A stretch of DNA of 64,000 nt from Promethearchaeota archaeon (GTDB taxonomy: Archaea > Asgardarchaeota > Lokiarchaeia > Sigyniarchaeales > SOKP01), in NCBI GenBank assembly GCA_016839705.1, contig JAEOTR010000048.1, forward strand, positions 1 through 64,000, in the 5' to 3' direction. The position numbers and the translations under genes were made by a program. The first letter of the stretch is position 1. Each line of letters opens with the position of its first letter. Below, piece after piece: positions 53,724-62,405 of the stretch. Below the pieces are notes generated by a model. The model searched no databases. It worked only from the letters and a program-made list of their open reading frames with translations, and was not told where the DNA came from.

Positions 53724-54275
53724 TTGAAATACTTCTTAAAAATTTTCAAGGAATCGATAATAATTGTTATTATATCATCTTTAATGGGTTTAATCTCGGG
53801 AACATTACTATCTTTTAATGAAAATCTACTTTATACAGTTCCTATAATGCTCTTGATATTGCCTGCATTGAATTCTTTAATTGGGGATATTTCTACAGTT
53901 TTAGTTTCACGGTTAACAACTCATTTATACTTAGGAACCCTTCAACCTAAAGTTCAACGATCCGAAAGATTGAAAGAAGATTTTTATGGTTTGCTAATAA
54001 CTCTTTTGCTAAGCACAATAGTTTTAATTATTTTAGGATTTGTAGTCAGTCTGTCTTCAGGAATTCAAATTGTGAGCCCTTTTATAATTATCTTTATATT
54101 ATGTTTTACTATACTCTTAATTTTTGCTATAATGTTTATATTATCATTTGTTAGTGCGATAGTTTTATTCAAGCGAGGGATGGATCCAAATAATTTTCTT
54201 ATACCCTTTATTACATCGTTAGCTGATTTCCTTACTCCCCTTTTCTTAATTATATTCATATTAATATTTATCTAA
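53724..54275 (+). CDS. MgtE/SLC41-type divalent cation transporter, subunit B
   Basis: This is the second half-transporter, with five helices and the motifs LILPALNSLIGDISTVLVSR (G-D where subunit A has G-N) and KRGMDPNNFLIPFITSLADF. It begins with TTG with no gap after subunit A. The asymmetry G-N/G-D between the halves may place one ion site differently. Together with A it would form a pseudo-symmetric channel as in SLC41, whose single chain carries two such repeats. The next gene encodes its likely cytoplasmic regulator. Confidence 0.82.
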   Translation: MKYFLKIFKESIIIVIISSLMGLISGTLLSFNENLLYTVPIMLLILPALNSLIGDISTVLVSRLTTHLYLGTLQPKVQRSERLKEDFYGLLITLLLSTIVLIILGFVVSLSSGIQIVSPFIIIFILCFTILLIFAIMFILSFVSAIVLFKRGMDPNNFLIPFITSLADFLTPLFLIIFILIFI

Positions 54276-54306
54276 AATTTTATATAAAATCAAATTTATA
54301 TGAAAC

Positions 54307-55572
54307 GTGAGTGAAGATTACAACATGACCAAGCAAAGTAAAAAATTCAAATATAAACCGCTTTCTCTAAAAGATATTATTAGAGAAATGAAACAAAATA
54401 TTGATTTAATGATTGATTTGGCATATAGCGCAATTAAATTCGGCAGCAAAGAATTAGCTGATGAAGCCTATAAAATGGAACAAAGAATTCATGAACTTAC
54501 TTTTTTGTTGAATTTTCAAATAATTCAAGCACATCCAGGAGGACTAAAAGATGCTAAACAGTTGGAACCTGTAGTCGTAATGGGTTATTCTATTGATAGA
54601 ATCTCTGATGCATTATCCGACATTGCAAGAACAGTTTATATCAATAGTGATATCTCATATTTTATTCAATTATTAACTGATATAAGTTATGTACCTGAAC
54701 CTATAGTTAATATTGTTGTAAATAAAAACTGCGACCTTATAGATCAATCGAGGAAAGAGATACATTTCAGATCAAAACATGGAGTTGATTTAATAGCAAT
54801 TAGAAGGAGAAATAACTGGCTTTTTGATAAAAATGAAAAAGTATTACTAAATGATATTTTAATTGTAAAAGGTGAAATTCAACCTATCATTGATTTGAAA
54901 AGACAATGTAATGATCAAGATCCCTTCTCCTTTGATATTGGATTACAGAAAAAAGAACCGATGTTTGATCTTGACAATCCTGATATCTGTGAAAAATTCG
55001 AAGAACTTCAGAAAAATTATGTTTTAATGACAGATATCTCAGAGACAATGATAGAATTAGCATTAGCAGCACTTTTCTTTAATAATGAAGAATTGGCAGA
55101 AGATATTTTAGAAATGGAAGAATTAATGGACGGACTAAACATAGCTTTTGAAAAAGATGTTCTAGATTTAGCGCAACTAGTTAAAATCCCTCGAAATCTT
55201 ACAGGGATTATGAGGATTATTTTTTCCTGCGAATTAATCGCGGATGCAGCAGCTCATATAGCAGAAAACATAATTAGGGGATTTGAACCTCATAGTATTT
55301 TACAGCAAGCTATCCGAGAAACTGCGGAGGTTGTAGTAAGAGAAACTCTTTCTGAAGACTCATATTTTAAAGATAAAACTTATAATGAATTACAAGATAG
55401 CCGATATAAACGAGGATTTCACATTATAGCCTTAAAAAGAGAAGATAAATGGATCTACAGTTTCAAACCAGAATTTGTACTTGAGGAAGGAGATCTTTTA
55501 ATCGGTTTAGGTCCCGAGGAAACTCTTTTAGAATGGAGAAGATGTGTCAATCCTGAGAAGTTTAAAGAATAA
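54307..55572 (+). CDS. PhoU/TrkA_C repeat protein, cytoplasmic regulator of the cation transporter
   Basis: The protein is an internal duplication. Each half has a PhoU-like helical bundle (MKQNIDLMIDLAYSAIKFG; MTDISETMIELALAALFF) followed by a TrkA_C/RCK_C beta domain (VDLIAIRRRNNWLFDK...LIVKGE; FHIIALKREDKWIYSF...LIGLGPEE). Archaea typically encode this two-domain protein next to split MgtE genes, where it is thought to sense a nucleotide or ion and gate transport. It starts with GTG 31 bases after subunit B, completing a three-gene operon. No membrane helix. Confidence 0.88.
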   Translation: MSEDYNMTKQSKKFKYKPLSLKDIIREMKQNIDLMIDLAYSAIKFGSKELADEAYKMEQRIHELTFLLNFQIIQAHPGGLKDAKQLEPVVVMGYSIDRISDALSDIARTVYINSDISYFIQLLTDISYVPEPIVNIVVNKNCDLIDQSRKEIHFRSKHGVDLIAIRRRNNWLFDKNEKVLLNDILIVKGEIQPIIDLKRQCNDQDPFSFDIGLQKKEPMFDLDNPDICEKFEELQKNYVLMTDISETMIELALAALFFNNEELAEDILEMEELMDGLNIAFEKDVLDLAQLVKIPRNLTGIMRIIFSCELIADAAAHIAENIIRGFEPHSILQQAIRETAEVVVRETLSEDSYFKDKTYNELQDSRYKRGFHIIALKREDKWIYSFKPEFVLEEGDLLIGLGPEETLLEWRRCVNPEKFKE

Positions 55573-55605
55573 GGCTTCTCTTGAATGTAATGAGTGATAG
55601 TATTT

Positions 55606-56001
55606 ATGAATGATTTAATAGAAGTAAGGTTTATTTCTCCTAAAAAGGGAAAGGGAGTTTTTGCTAAAGAAGAAATTAAGAAAGGAGCTATTATTGATGT
55701 AGCACACGTCATTCCTTTACCAAATAAAGATTGGAAGAAAATAAGTAAAACCATTTTGTATAACTATTGCTATATCTGGGAGGATCCTAAACATAAATCA
55801 GAATTTACTAATGCGATTTCATTAAGTATTAGTCAATTTATCAACCATTCCTATAATCCAAATATTAAATATATTTATGATTATGATAATAACTGTATTG
55901 AATTTGAAGCATTACGTGATATTTTAGTGGGAGAAGAAATCCTTGTTAATTATAATGGGTTTGTTGATGATAAAAGTCCTGTCTGGTTTGATATAGAATG
56001 A
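55606..56001 (+). CDS. Minimal SET-domain protein
   Basis: The SET fold motifs are in order: KGKGVFAKEEIKKGAIID, then SQFINHSYNPNIKY (the N-H-S-x-x-P-N pseudoknot motif; Tyr replaces the usual Cys) and GEEILVNYN (E-E-L/I-x-x-x-Y). The protein is 131 residues, without pre-SET or post-SET zinc parts. SET enzymes methylate lysines with AdoMet; archaeal ones can act on chromatin proteins. It follows the cation operon by 33 bases on the same strand and may be cotranscribed. ATG 55606 is preferred over GTG 55594 because the family region starts right after it. Confidence 0.85.
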   Translation: MNDLIEVRFISPKKGKGVFAKEEIKKGAIIDVAHVIPLPNKDWKKISKTILYNYCYIWEDPKHKSEFTNAISLSISQFINHSYNPNIKYIYDYDNNCIEFEALRDILVGEEILVNYNGFVDDKSPVWFDIE

Positions 56002-56005
56002 TATT

Positions 56006-56878
56006 TTAATTTTTCTTTCTTAAACTTTTTAGGGTTTTCAGATTCATTATATCTAGTTTATTATCATTTCCCTTAGGTGTTTCAAGTATACCTGGCATAT
56101 TTTGAAATCTTTCGTCATTAATGAAGAAGCCAAAAGGTTCCTTCCCTATTTTCCCTTGACCAATATGGGTATGTCTATCGACCCTAGAACCACAATCCTT
56201 ATCGGTATCATTTAAATGAAAAGCAAATAGATATTTTAAACCGATTAGATCATCAAACTCATTCCACATATCCTCAAATTTTTTCTTTGTTGTAAAATCA
56301 TAACCCGCTGCAAAGGAATGGGCTGTGTCAAAACAAATTCCAATTCTATTCTTATTTTGTATTCTACCAATTAATGTTTTAAGATGATGGAATTTATTAC
56401 CTAAACCTTTCCCTTGCCCTGCCGTGGTTTCAAGTAGTATAATTGCTTTTGAGGATTTAGTTGCATCCATTAATCGATTCAATTGATCAGCAATTTGACT
56501 TAATGCTTCTTCCTTGGTGATTTCCTTCTTATTAATGATGGGAATAACTCCAAGGTGCATGTTCTCGTATTCTATATTTAATTGATCAACTTTGGTGAGT
56601 TCATCAATCATGGCATTATAGGATTTTTCCAACTTTTCTTTATCTAAGGTAGCCAAATTGACTAAATATGAATTATGACTTATTACGGGCCAAATTTCAT
56701 CCTTAAATGCTTCCTTTGTATTAATAAAATCCTCAACCTCTTTCTGTTTTAAAGGTCCCGACGACCAACCACGTACGTTTCTAACAAAAACTTGAAATGT
56801 TTCGCATCTTAATTCTCTCGCCCTCCCAAAAGCCTTATATTTACCTCCTGAAACACTCATATGTGCGCCAATTCTCAC
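56006..56878 (-). CDS. nfo: Endonuclease IV (AP endonuclease)
   Basis: The TIM-barrel motifs match: start IGAHMSVSGGKYKAF, the metal His in M-H-L-G, LLETTAGQGKGLGNKFHHL, RIGICFDTAHSFAAGYDF, and AFHLNDTDKDCGSRVDRHTH with G-Q-G-K-I-G (end of the trinuclear zinc site). The enzyme nicks DNA 5' to abasic sites in base excision repair. Length (290 residues) is normal. GTG start, since the family begins R-I-G-A-H. It is convergent with the SET gene, four bases between stops. Confidence 0.95.
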   Translation of the reverse strand: MRIGAHMSVSGGKYKAFGRARELRCETFQVFVRNVRGWSSGPLKQKEVEDFINTKEAFKDEIWPVISHNSYLVNLATLDKEKLEKSYNAMIDELTKVDQLNIEYENMHLGVIPIINKKEITKEEALSQIADQLNRLMDATKSSKAIILLETTAGQGKGLGNKFHHLKTLIGRIQNKNRIGICFDTAHSFAAGYDFTTKKKFEDMWNEFDDLIGLKYLFAFHLNDTDKDCGSRVDRHTHIGQGKIGKEPFGFFINDERFQNMPGILETPKGNDNKLDIMNLKTLKSLRKKN

Positions 56879-57017
56879 TTTAATCTCCGAAGCAATTTTT
56901 ATTTTTTTAGATCTTATATATATTATACTTTATTTTCTTTTGTATCAATTAATCATATTAAACAGTTTTAGTTTTAACTATAGGATATATAAATGAGAAA
57001 AGAGTTATGTATGAAAT

Positions 57018-57542
57018 ATGAAAGACTTCTTAAATTATTGGAATGCATTATCTTTTGCATTTAATAAATACGGTAGTTTAAAACGAAAATCAAAAGATAT
57101 TCCTTATATCATCCATCCAATTCGAATTATCACGATGTTACGTGCAGTGGGATTCAATGAATTTGACCATGAAGATCTAATGATTGCTGCCTTGTTTCAT
57201 GATCTTCTTGAGGATACTGATACAGATTTAAAAGAAATTGAAGACAATTTTGGGAAAAAGGTTGGGGAAATTATTGTTGAACTCACAAAACCTGAAGGTG
57301 CAAAAGATCGCAAAAAAGATAATTGGATAAAAAATTTCGTAAATAAATCAATAGAAGCAAAAACCATCAAACTTGCTGATAGGATTGACAATCTTATGGA
57401 TATGAGAGATATTTGGGATGTAGAAAAACAGAGATCTTACATCGATCAAGCAAGAATTATACTAAAATCTTGTGGGGATGCTAATGAACAATTAGCGCAT
57501 AAATTAACTGAATTTATCAATGAAATATTAAGTAAATTGTAA
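57018..57542 (+). CDS. HD-domain hydrolase, RelA/SpoT-type (MESH1-like)
   Basis: The HD motifs are those of the ppGpp hydrolase branch: Y-I-I-H-P-I-R (H), AALFHDLLEDTDTD (H-D with E-D) and IKLADRIDNLMDM (A-D-R-x-D-N). There is no synthetase domain, so it is a small single-domain form like MESH1, which hydrolyses (p)ppGpp or NADPH. The archaeal substrate is unknown. Length is 174 residues. ATG start; it is convergent with the aldehyde:ferredoxin oxidoreductase, five bases between stop codons. Confidence 0.87.
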   Translation: MKDFLNYWNALSFAFNKYGSLKRKSKDIPYIIHPIRIITMLRAVGFNEFDHEDLMIAALFHDLLEDTDTDLKEIEDNFGKKVGEIIVELTKPEGAKDRKKDNWIKNFVNKSIEAKTIKLADRIDNLMDMRDIWDVEKQRSYIDQARIILKSCGDANEQLAHKLTEFINEILSKL

Positions 57543-57547
57543 AATAT

Positions 57548-59263
57548 TTACTCTAACTTATTCCAGAACTGGCTTAATTCTTCTTTTGTAAATGTAAATT
57601 TCAAACCTGTAGGTATGGAGGGTTCGGTTCTTAAGAATTCTGGTATATAATTTATTTCATGTGGTATTCCTGCTTTTTCATTAAATTCTAATTCAGTCTT
57701 TATAATTCTCTTCCCAATGTTAATCACATCTTCTCTGGTTAATTTTAAATTATACATTGCGTTTAATGCTCCTTTCACAATTTCCATATTCTCAAAACTC
57801 GGTCCTATGAAATAACAGCAGCCTAAAGAATCTAAAATAACTGTGTAAAGCTGCAATTCATATGATAAGTCTAGTTTTCCTTTATTCTCTGTGAGTTCAC
57901 CATAATCTTTTGTTTGGCTTGCAACTCTCCCAGCGATAGCAGCACCTGCAGTGTGATCTGCGCCCATAGGAGTTGTAGCATATGTTATACTCATAGCTTT
58001 AAAGACTCTTGGGTCATATCCGGAAATTCCTTGCCCTTTTACATGAGGAATTCTTTTGACATTGAGATCTTCTCCTAAGTGACATACACCATTTCCATAT
58101 TGCTTTCCTAGTTCAGATCCCTGTTTTATTTCTCCTAATGTTTCAAAAACTCTTTTCGCATCACCCCAGGGAACCTCACCAGCATCCATCGCAACTCCCA
58201 TAGTAACCCCCAATTCTATTGTATCAATACCTATATCATCGCATAAATGATCAATTTTTGCTATATCATCCAGATTATTAATGAGGAGGTTAGAACCATT
58301 AGCAAAAATTGTTTCATATTCAAGACTAGACGTTAAATGAACCCCATCCTCATCAACAAATATATTAGAACATTTAATAACACAGGTAGGACTACATGGA
58401 ACGCGTTTTTTCCCACCTCTAGCAGATACAAGCTCATGAAGTCTCTCTCCGGATATATCAATAGCATCATCAAAGGAACCCCTCTTAAAATTTTTGGTTG
58501 GCAAACCCCCATAAGCACTCATCCCCCTAACCATATTTGGAGTACCATAGATTGAAAAATTCTTCTTGGATTCTGCCAGTTCTTTGGCAAATGGTTTTGA
58601 GACTTCTCGAAATTTTTTTAAATCAAATATTCGGACTTCTGAATTTCTCCTAGGGAAAATAATGATTGCTTTAATCCTCTTTGATCCCATAACCGCACCT
58701 AGGCCCCCTCGAGCTGCATGACGACTTGGGTACCCTTCTAAATCGTTCACGGCAACACTGGCAGTCTTCATTAGATGCTCTCCAGCAGGACCAATTGAAT
58801 AAATTCCTATCCTATTTCCGTATTTTCTATATAACTCCTCATGAAGCTTGTAGTTGCCTAATTTTTCATACTCTTCAGCAGAATCAAATTTAATACCATC
58901 TTCATCAACAAATATCAATTTTATTGCTGATGATTTCCCTTCTAACACCAATGCTCTTATCCCATAAGAAGCCAGCATTATAGAAGCTCTACCACCTACG
59001 TTTGCTTCCTTTATTCCATTAGTTAACGGACTTTTTGCCCCAACTGAAGTACGACCAGAACAAGGAAAAGGACTCCCTGTTAGTAAACCATTAGCAAAAA
59101 TTAATTTGTTTTTTTCACCCAAGGGATCACATAATGGGGGAACTTCATCAGCAATAATTTTAGAGGATAAACCTCGCCCACCTAATAAAAAATATTTTGA
59201 ATCTTCTGAAATTTCTTCATAGATTGTTTCTTCTGTCTGTACATTAACTCGTGCGATTTTCAT
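57548..59263 (-). CDS. Tungsten-containing aldehyde:ferredoxin oxidoreductase family
   Basis: The N-terminal domain shows LGGRGLSSKI and SGRTSVGAKSPLTNG, the pterin-binding G-x-x-x-x-S-P region. The central part has ARGGLGAVMGSKRIKAI. Cluster ligands are C290, C294 and C298 plus a later Cys in LGCCYF; spacing C-x3-C-x3-C is one longer than the usual first C-x2-C. The enzyme oxidises aldehydes to acids with ferredoxin, common in anaerobic archaea. Length 571 is slightly short of the usual 600-620, mostly at the C-terminus. It is convergent with the HD hydrolase; no ferredoxin gene is near. Confidence 0.88.
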   Translation of the reverse strand: MKIARVNVQTEETIYEEISEDSKYFLLGGRGLSSKIIADEVPPLCDPLGEKNKLIFANGLLTGSPFPCSGRTSVGAKSPLTNGIKEANVGGRASIMLASYGIRALVLEGKSSAIKLIFVDEDGIKFDSAEEYEKLGNYKLHEELYRKYGNRIGIYSIGPAGEHLMKTASVAVNDLEGYPSRHAARGGLGAVMGSKRIKAIIIFPRRNSEVRIFDLKKFREVSKPFAKELAESKKNFSIYGTPNMVRGMSAYGGLPTKNFKRGSFDDAIDISGERLHELVSARGGKKRVPCSPTCVIKCSNIFVDEDGVHLTSSLEYETIFANGSNLLINNLDDIAKIDHLCDDIGIDTIELGVTMGVAMDAGEVPWGDAKRVFETLGEIKQGSELGKQYGNGVCHLGEDLNVKRIPHVKGQGISGYDPRVFKAMSITYATTPMGADHTAGAAIAGRVASQTKDYGELTENKGKLDLSYELQLYTVILDSLGCCYFIGPSFENMEIVKGALNAMYNLKLTREDVINIGKRIIKTELEFNEKAGIPHEINYIPEFLRTEPSIPTGLKFTFTKEELSQFWNKLE

Positions 59264-59538
59264 GAAAATCCCTTTTAGAGAATTGATTAATTAAAAATTA
59301 TTTAGAAACCTTAAAACCATTAATGAAATTATTTTACTATCATTTAATTTTGTATAGTACTGTAAAAACAAATTAATAAAATTATATTTATTCTCTGAAA
59401 ATCATTATACCCAAGACATAGATTTAAATATACAACTAGACCATATATTCATATCACATCTTTTTATTAAAATCATAATAATGTGTAATTTTTCTAAGTT
59501 GCCCTATTCTTTTGTAATTTAATATTTTGTGAACAAAT

Positions 59539-60456
59539 ATGAATCGAAACTTTGTAAGAAGTAATAACAAGAGTGAAACAGATTTTTCTCAATCTCATTG
59601 TTGCGACAATCCCTTCATTGAATCTCGAGATGGTAATGAAATTTGTATAAATTGTGGTTTAATCTTTGAAAGGACATTCGTGGGAAATGAACGGCGCGCA
59701 TATACTGTAGAGGAGATACAGACGCGCCGAAGGACTGAGCCGCGATGGAGAGATTTCGGCCCCCGAACAATGTTGCCAAACACTAAGACAGATAGCAAAG
59801 GGAAGAGTATCGGAGCTAAAGAACAAGCATTATTCTCGCGATTATCCAAAATTCAGAACTCATTAATTTCAAGTATTGAACGTAATTTCTGGGAAGCAAA
59901 GCCGAAATTAAAGATGTTAACGAGTAAATTAAATGTACCCGAATACATCTCAGAAACCGCATGGAAAATATATAGTATTGTAGCAAAGAAAAAATTAACG
60001 ATGGGGCGTTCAATTAACGGATTCATCGCAGGATCCTTATATGCAGCGATTCGCGTTCATGATTTTCCTCGTTTACTGGATGAAGTATGTGAAGCTTCTT
60101 TAACCCCAAGAAGAACCGTTCATAGAAGTCTAGCAATGATAATTAGGGAAGTATTACCTGAACTAAAACTTCGATATCAGCCAATTACTGCTGAATGTTT
60201 AGTATTTAGATTTGGTAATGAATTAAACTTACCAATTCAGATACAAAAAATTGCTATTAATATGCTAAAAGATGCTTCAAAAAATGGCTTACAGAGAACT
60301 GGAAAAGATCCTAAAGGATTAGCAGCTGCTTGTATTTACATTGCAGCAAAAAATGGATCGATTAGAAAAACTCAATCCAAGGTCGCTGACATTGCTAAGA
60401 TCACAGAAGTAACTCTCCGAAGTCGTGCTAAGCAGATTAAGAATAAGCTTAGATAG
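59539..60456 (+). CDS. tfb: Transcription initiation factor B with unusual zinc ribbon
   Basis: TFB recruits RNA polymerase to TBP-bound promoters. An N-terminal ribbon is followed by a B-reader/linker (RRAYTVEEIQTRRRTEPRW, SKGKSIGAKEQALFSRL) and two cyclin repeats, residues about 110-205 and 210-305 (FIAGSLYAAIRVHDFPRLL, GLAAACIYIAAKNGSIRKT). The second Zn knuckle I-C-I-N-C-G is normal, but the first is S-H-C-C-D in place of C-x2-C, so His20 or Cys21 must substitute or the ribbon is weak. This suggests a specialised TFB paralogue. ATG start with ATTTAAATATA at about 59423-59433 as possible TATA box. Confidence 0.9.
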   Translation: MNRNFVRSNNKSETDFSQSHCCDNPFIESRDGNEICINCGLIFERTFVGNERRAYTVEEIQTRRRTEPRWRDFGPRTMLPNTKTDSKGKSIGAKEQALFSRLSKIQNSLISSIERNFWEAKPKLKMLTSKLNVPEYISETAWKIYSIVAKKKLTMGRSINGFIAGSLYAAIRVHDFPRLLDEVCEASLTPRRTVHRSLAMIIREVLPELKLRYQPITAECLVFRFGNELNLPIQIQKIAINMLKDASKNGLQRTGKDPKGLAAACIYIAAKNGSIRKTQSKVADIAKITEVTLRSRAKQIKNKLR

Positions 60457-60585
60457 AGAAATGCATTAATCTGGGTTAAATATTTAAATCTTTTTTATTT
60501 TTCTATGTTCCCCCAAAATAGATAACCCATTAAATTTAGAGCAAATTATTAGGTTCTTTTTAAGTTAACTTCCCACTTAGTTTCT

Positions 60586-61149
60586 TTATTCTTTTTTAGT
60601 TTCTAATTCTTCAATATCTAGCGTCCATTTAACGCCAAAAGCAGTAATTATTAGTGAAATAATCATTAAAAAACAATTCACAGCAATAAAGTATGTCCAA
60701 AATATCGCAGGCATGAGAGGTGTTATATCTGAACGATATAACGCAGTTTGGAATGCTACTGATCCACTACCTGTTGACAAAGGTGTTTTTCCTAATAGAA
60801 CAAGATAATTCATTTTTATAAACGCTCCTAAAAGTATTACCATTCCAATAACAATCATTAATTTAGCTAGTGATTTACTTTCAATCTTGTTAGTTTTAGC
60901 TGTCTTGAATATAAAGAATCCTAAAATTAAGAATAAGATCATAGAAATGATAAAAAAGAGCCATAAGACGGTTCCTGTTAATGAAATATAACTTGATCCA
61001 TACATAAATTCTGATAACAGAATTAGACTACCATTAAGATTAAATTCAGTAAAATTTAATGTAATAAAAAAAGCAATTTCTATAATAGAAAGACACATAA
61101 AGATAAGGCCATTAATTTTAAGAAATTTTGTTAATTTTTTATGGTCCAT
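60586..61149 (-). CDS. Four-helix membrane protein
   Basis: From ATG 61149 the 187-residue protein has four hydrophobic helices (INGLIFMCLSIIEIAFFI, LWLFFIISMILFLILGF, LMIVIGMVILLGAFI and IFWTYFIAVNCFLMIISLII) and a charged C-terminal tail IEELETKKE. Two short loops contain G-S-G-S and P-L-M-P. No known family was recognised. It separates TFB from the TFB-like gene, on the opposite strand to both. TTG 61170 is an alternative start. Confidence 0.6.
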   Translation of the reverse strand: MDHKKLTKFLKINGLIFMCLSIIEIAFFITLNFTEFNLNGSLILLSEFMYGSSYISLTGTVLWLFFIISMILFLILGFFIFKTAKTNKIESKSLAKLMIVIGMVILLGAFIKMNYLVLLGKTPLSTGSGSVAFQTALYRSDITPLMPAIFWTYFIAVNCFLMIISLIITAFGVKWTLDIEELETKKE

Positions 61150-61271
61150 ATTTATCAACACAAGTAGCAAGAAAAATTTTTTATTCTATTATATTTTTAC
61201 TTATTATTGTTTTTGAAATTTTTAACAATTTTTAATATTATTGTTTTTTTCTGCAAGTCTAATTTATTCAT

Positions 61272-62300
61272 TTGAACAAGATCGTTGATTTTTTGAAAGA
61301 AAAAAGAAACAATACAAAGGAGCAGTCGTTATGTCTTCATAAAAATATGAAGAAAGTTAAGGGACATTATCACTGTCAAGATTGTGGGAAACGATTATCT
61401 CTTAAAGAATATTACAAATTAAAAAAAACAAAAGAATCCCTTCCTGAACAAAACCTTACATTTGAAGAACCTACTAGTGATTTCTATTCAGAGTCCCAGA
61501 TTGATTATGAAAGAAAGATAAAAATGAGTGATTCAAAAGCTTTACAAGACCCGGTAATTAAGGAAAAGTATGAGCGTCTGAAAACATTAGAAAAATGGTT
61601 TCGGGATTATGAAACTGATTTCACAGAACAAAAAAAAACGATCGAACTTCTAAAAAACCATGGAATAGGATTAACTATTGATAATGTAAAATATCGAGAA
61701 ATTCGAGATCTTTACCTACGCTATAATAAATATCATCGTCATAGCTACCAAAATATGGTCATTATTTTTCTCGCAATAATATGGATGGAAATAAAGGACA
61801 CCACCAATATTCGGATTGATGAATTCATTAAAGTGTCGAAAGAATTAGGTCATAAAATTAATAAGAAAATGATTACAAATGCAATGTTAAAAGTGAAGAG
61901 AACTGAAAATTTGATACAACAGAAAAAAAGCATTCCTGAATTAGAAAAAGAAATCAAAGAAAAAATAAAATTGGTCTTTCAAAAAGACATAAATACCATT
62001 CCGTTTGAGGAAGTCAAAGAATTCTTCCAGAGCACTTCTGAATTTGAAAAGATGAAAATTACTATGCAGTTAAACGCAGATAAGATACTACAACAGATTA
62101 CCTATGAAGCAATCCATAGCTTAAATTATAAAGCCTTTGTGGCAGGTTTAATTTATTATATTGGTCAAATGTTTGAAAACCGCAAGATTTTTACGCAGAA
62201 TTTAATCGAAAAATACACCAAATTCTCAAGCACAACAATAAGAAAAAAATTTCACACCCTTATAGATCTCTTAGGGGAACCTCAAAAATTTCAACTCTAA
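61272..62300 (+). CDS. TFIIB-like protein with zinc ribbon and divergent cyclin-like helices
   Basis: An N-terminal zinc ribbon is likely: C-L-H ... HCQDCGKRL (C/H-x-C...C-x2-C, residues about 22-42). A charged middle follows (residues 60-140). Two helical clusters are like cyclin repeats: residues about 150-215 (NMVIIFLAIIWMEIKD, helix FIKVSKELGHKI) and about 280-342 (KAFVAGLIYYIGQMFENRKI, KYTKFSSTTIRKKFHTLI). The last part S-S-T-T-I-R-K-K-F recalls the TFB recognition helix T-E-V-T-L-R-S-R. The identity is low, so this is a probable, not proven, relative of TFB. TTG start. Confidence 0.6.
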   Translation: MNKIVDFLKEKRNNTKEQSLCLHKNMKKVKGHYHCQDCGKRLSLKEYYKLKKTKESLPEQNLTFEEPTSDFYSESQIDYERKIKMSDSKALQDPVIKEKYERLKTLEKWFRDYETDFTEQKKTIELLKNHGIGLTIDNVKYREIRDLYLRYNKYHRHSYQNMVIIFLAIIWMEIKDTTNIRIDEFIKVSKELGHKINKKMITNAMLKVKRTENLIQQKKSIPELEKEIKEKIKLVFQKDINTIPFEEVKEFFQSTSEFEKMKITMQLNADKILQQITYEAIHSLNYKAFVAGLIYYIGQMFENRKIFTQNLIEKYTKFSSTTIRKKFHTLIDLLGEPQKFQL

Positions 62301-62405
62301 TTTTTTTAAAATAATAATTTTAAATGAATTCCATACCATTAAAAACCTTTAAATCTATACTATTTATTATTCTAACTATATTTACCAGAACTAGTACCAA
62401 TCAAT

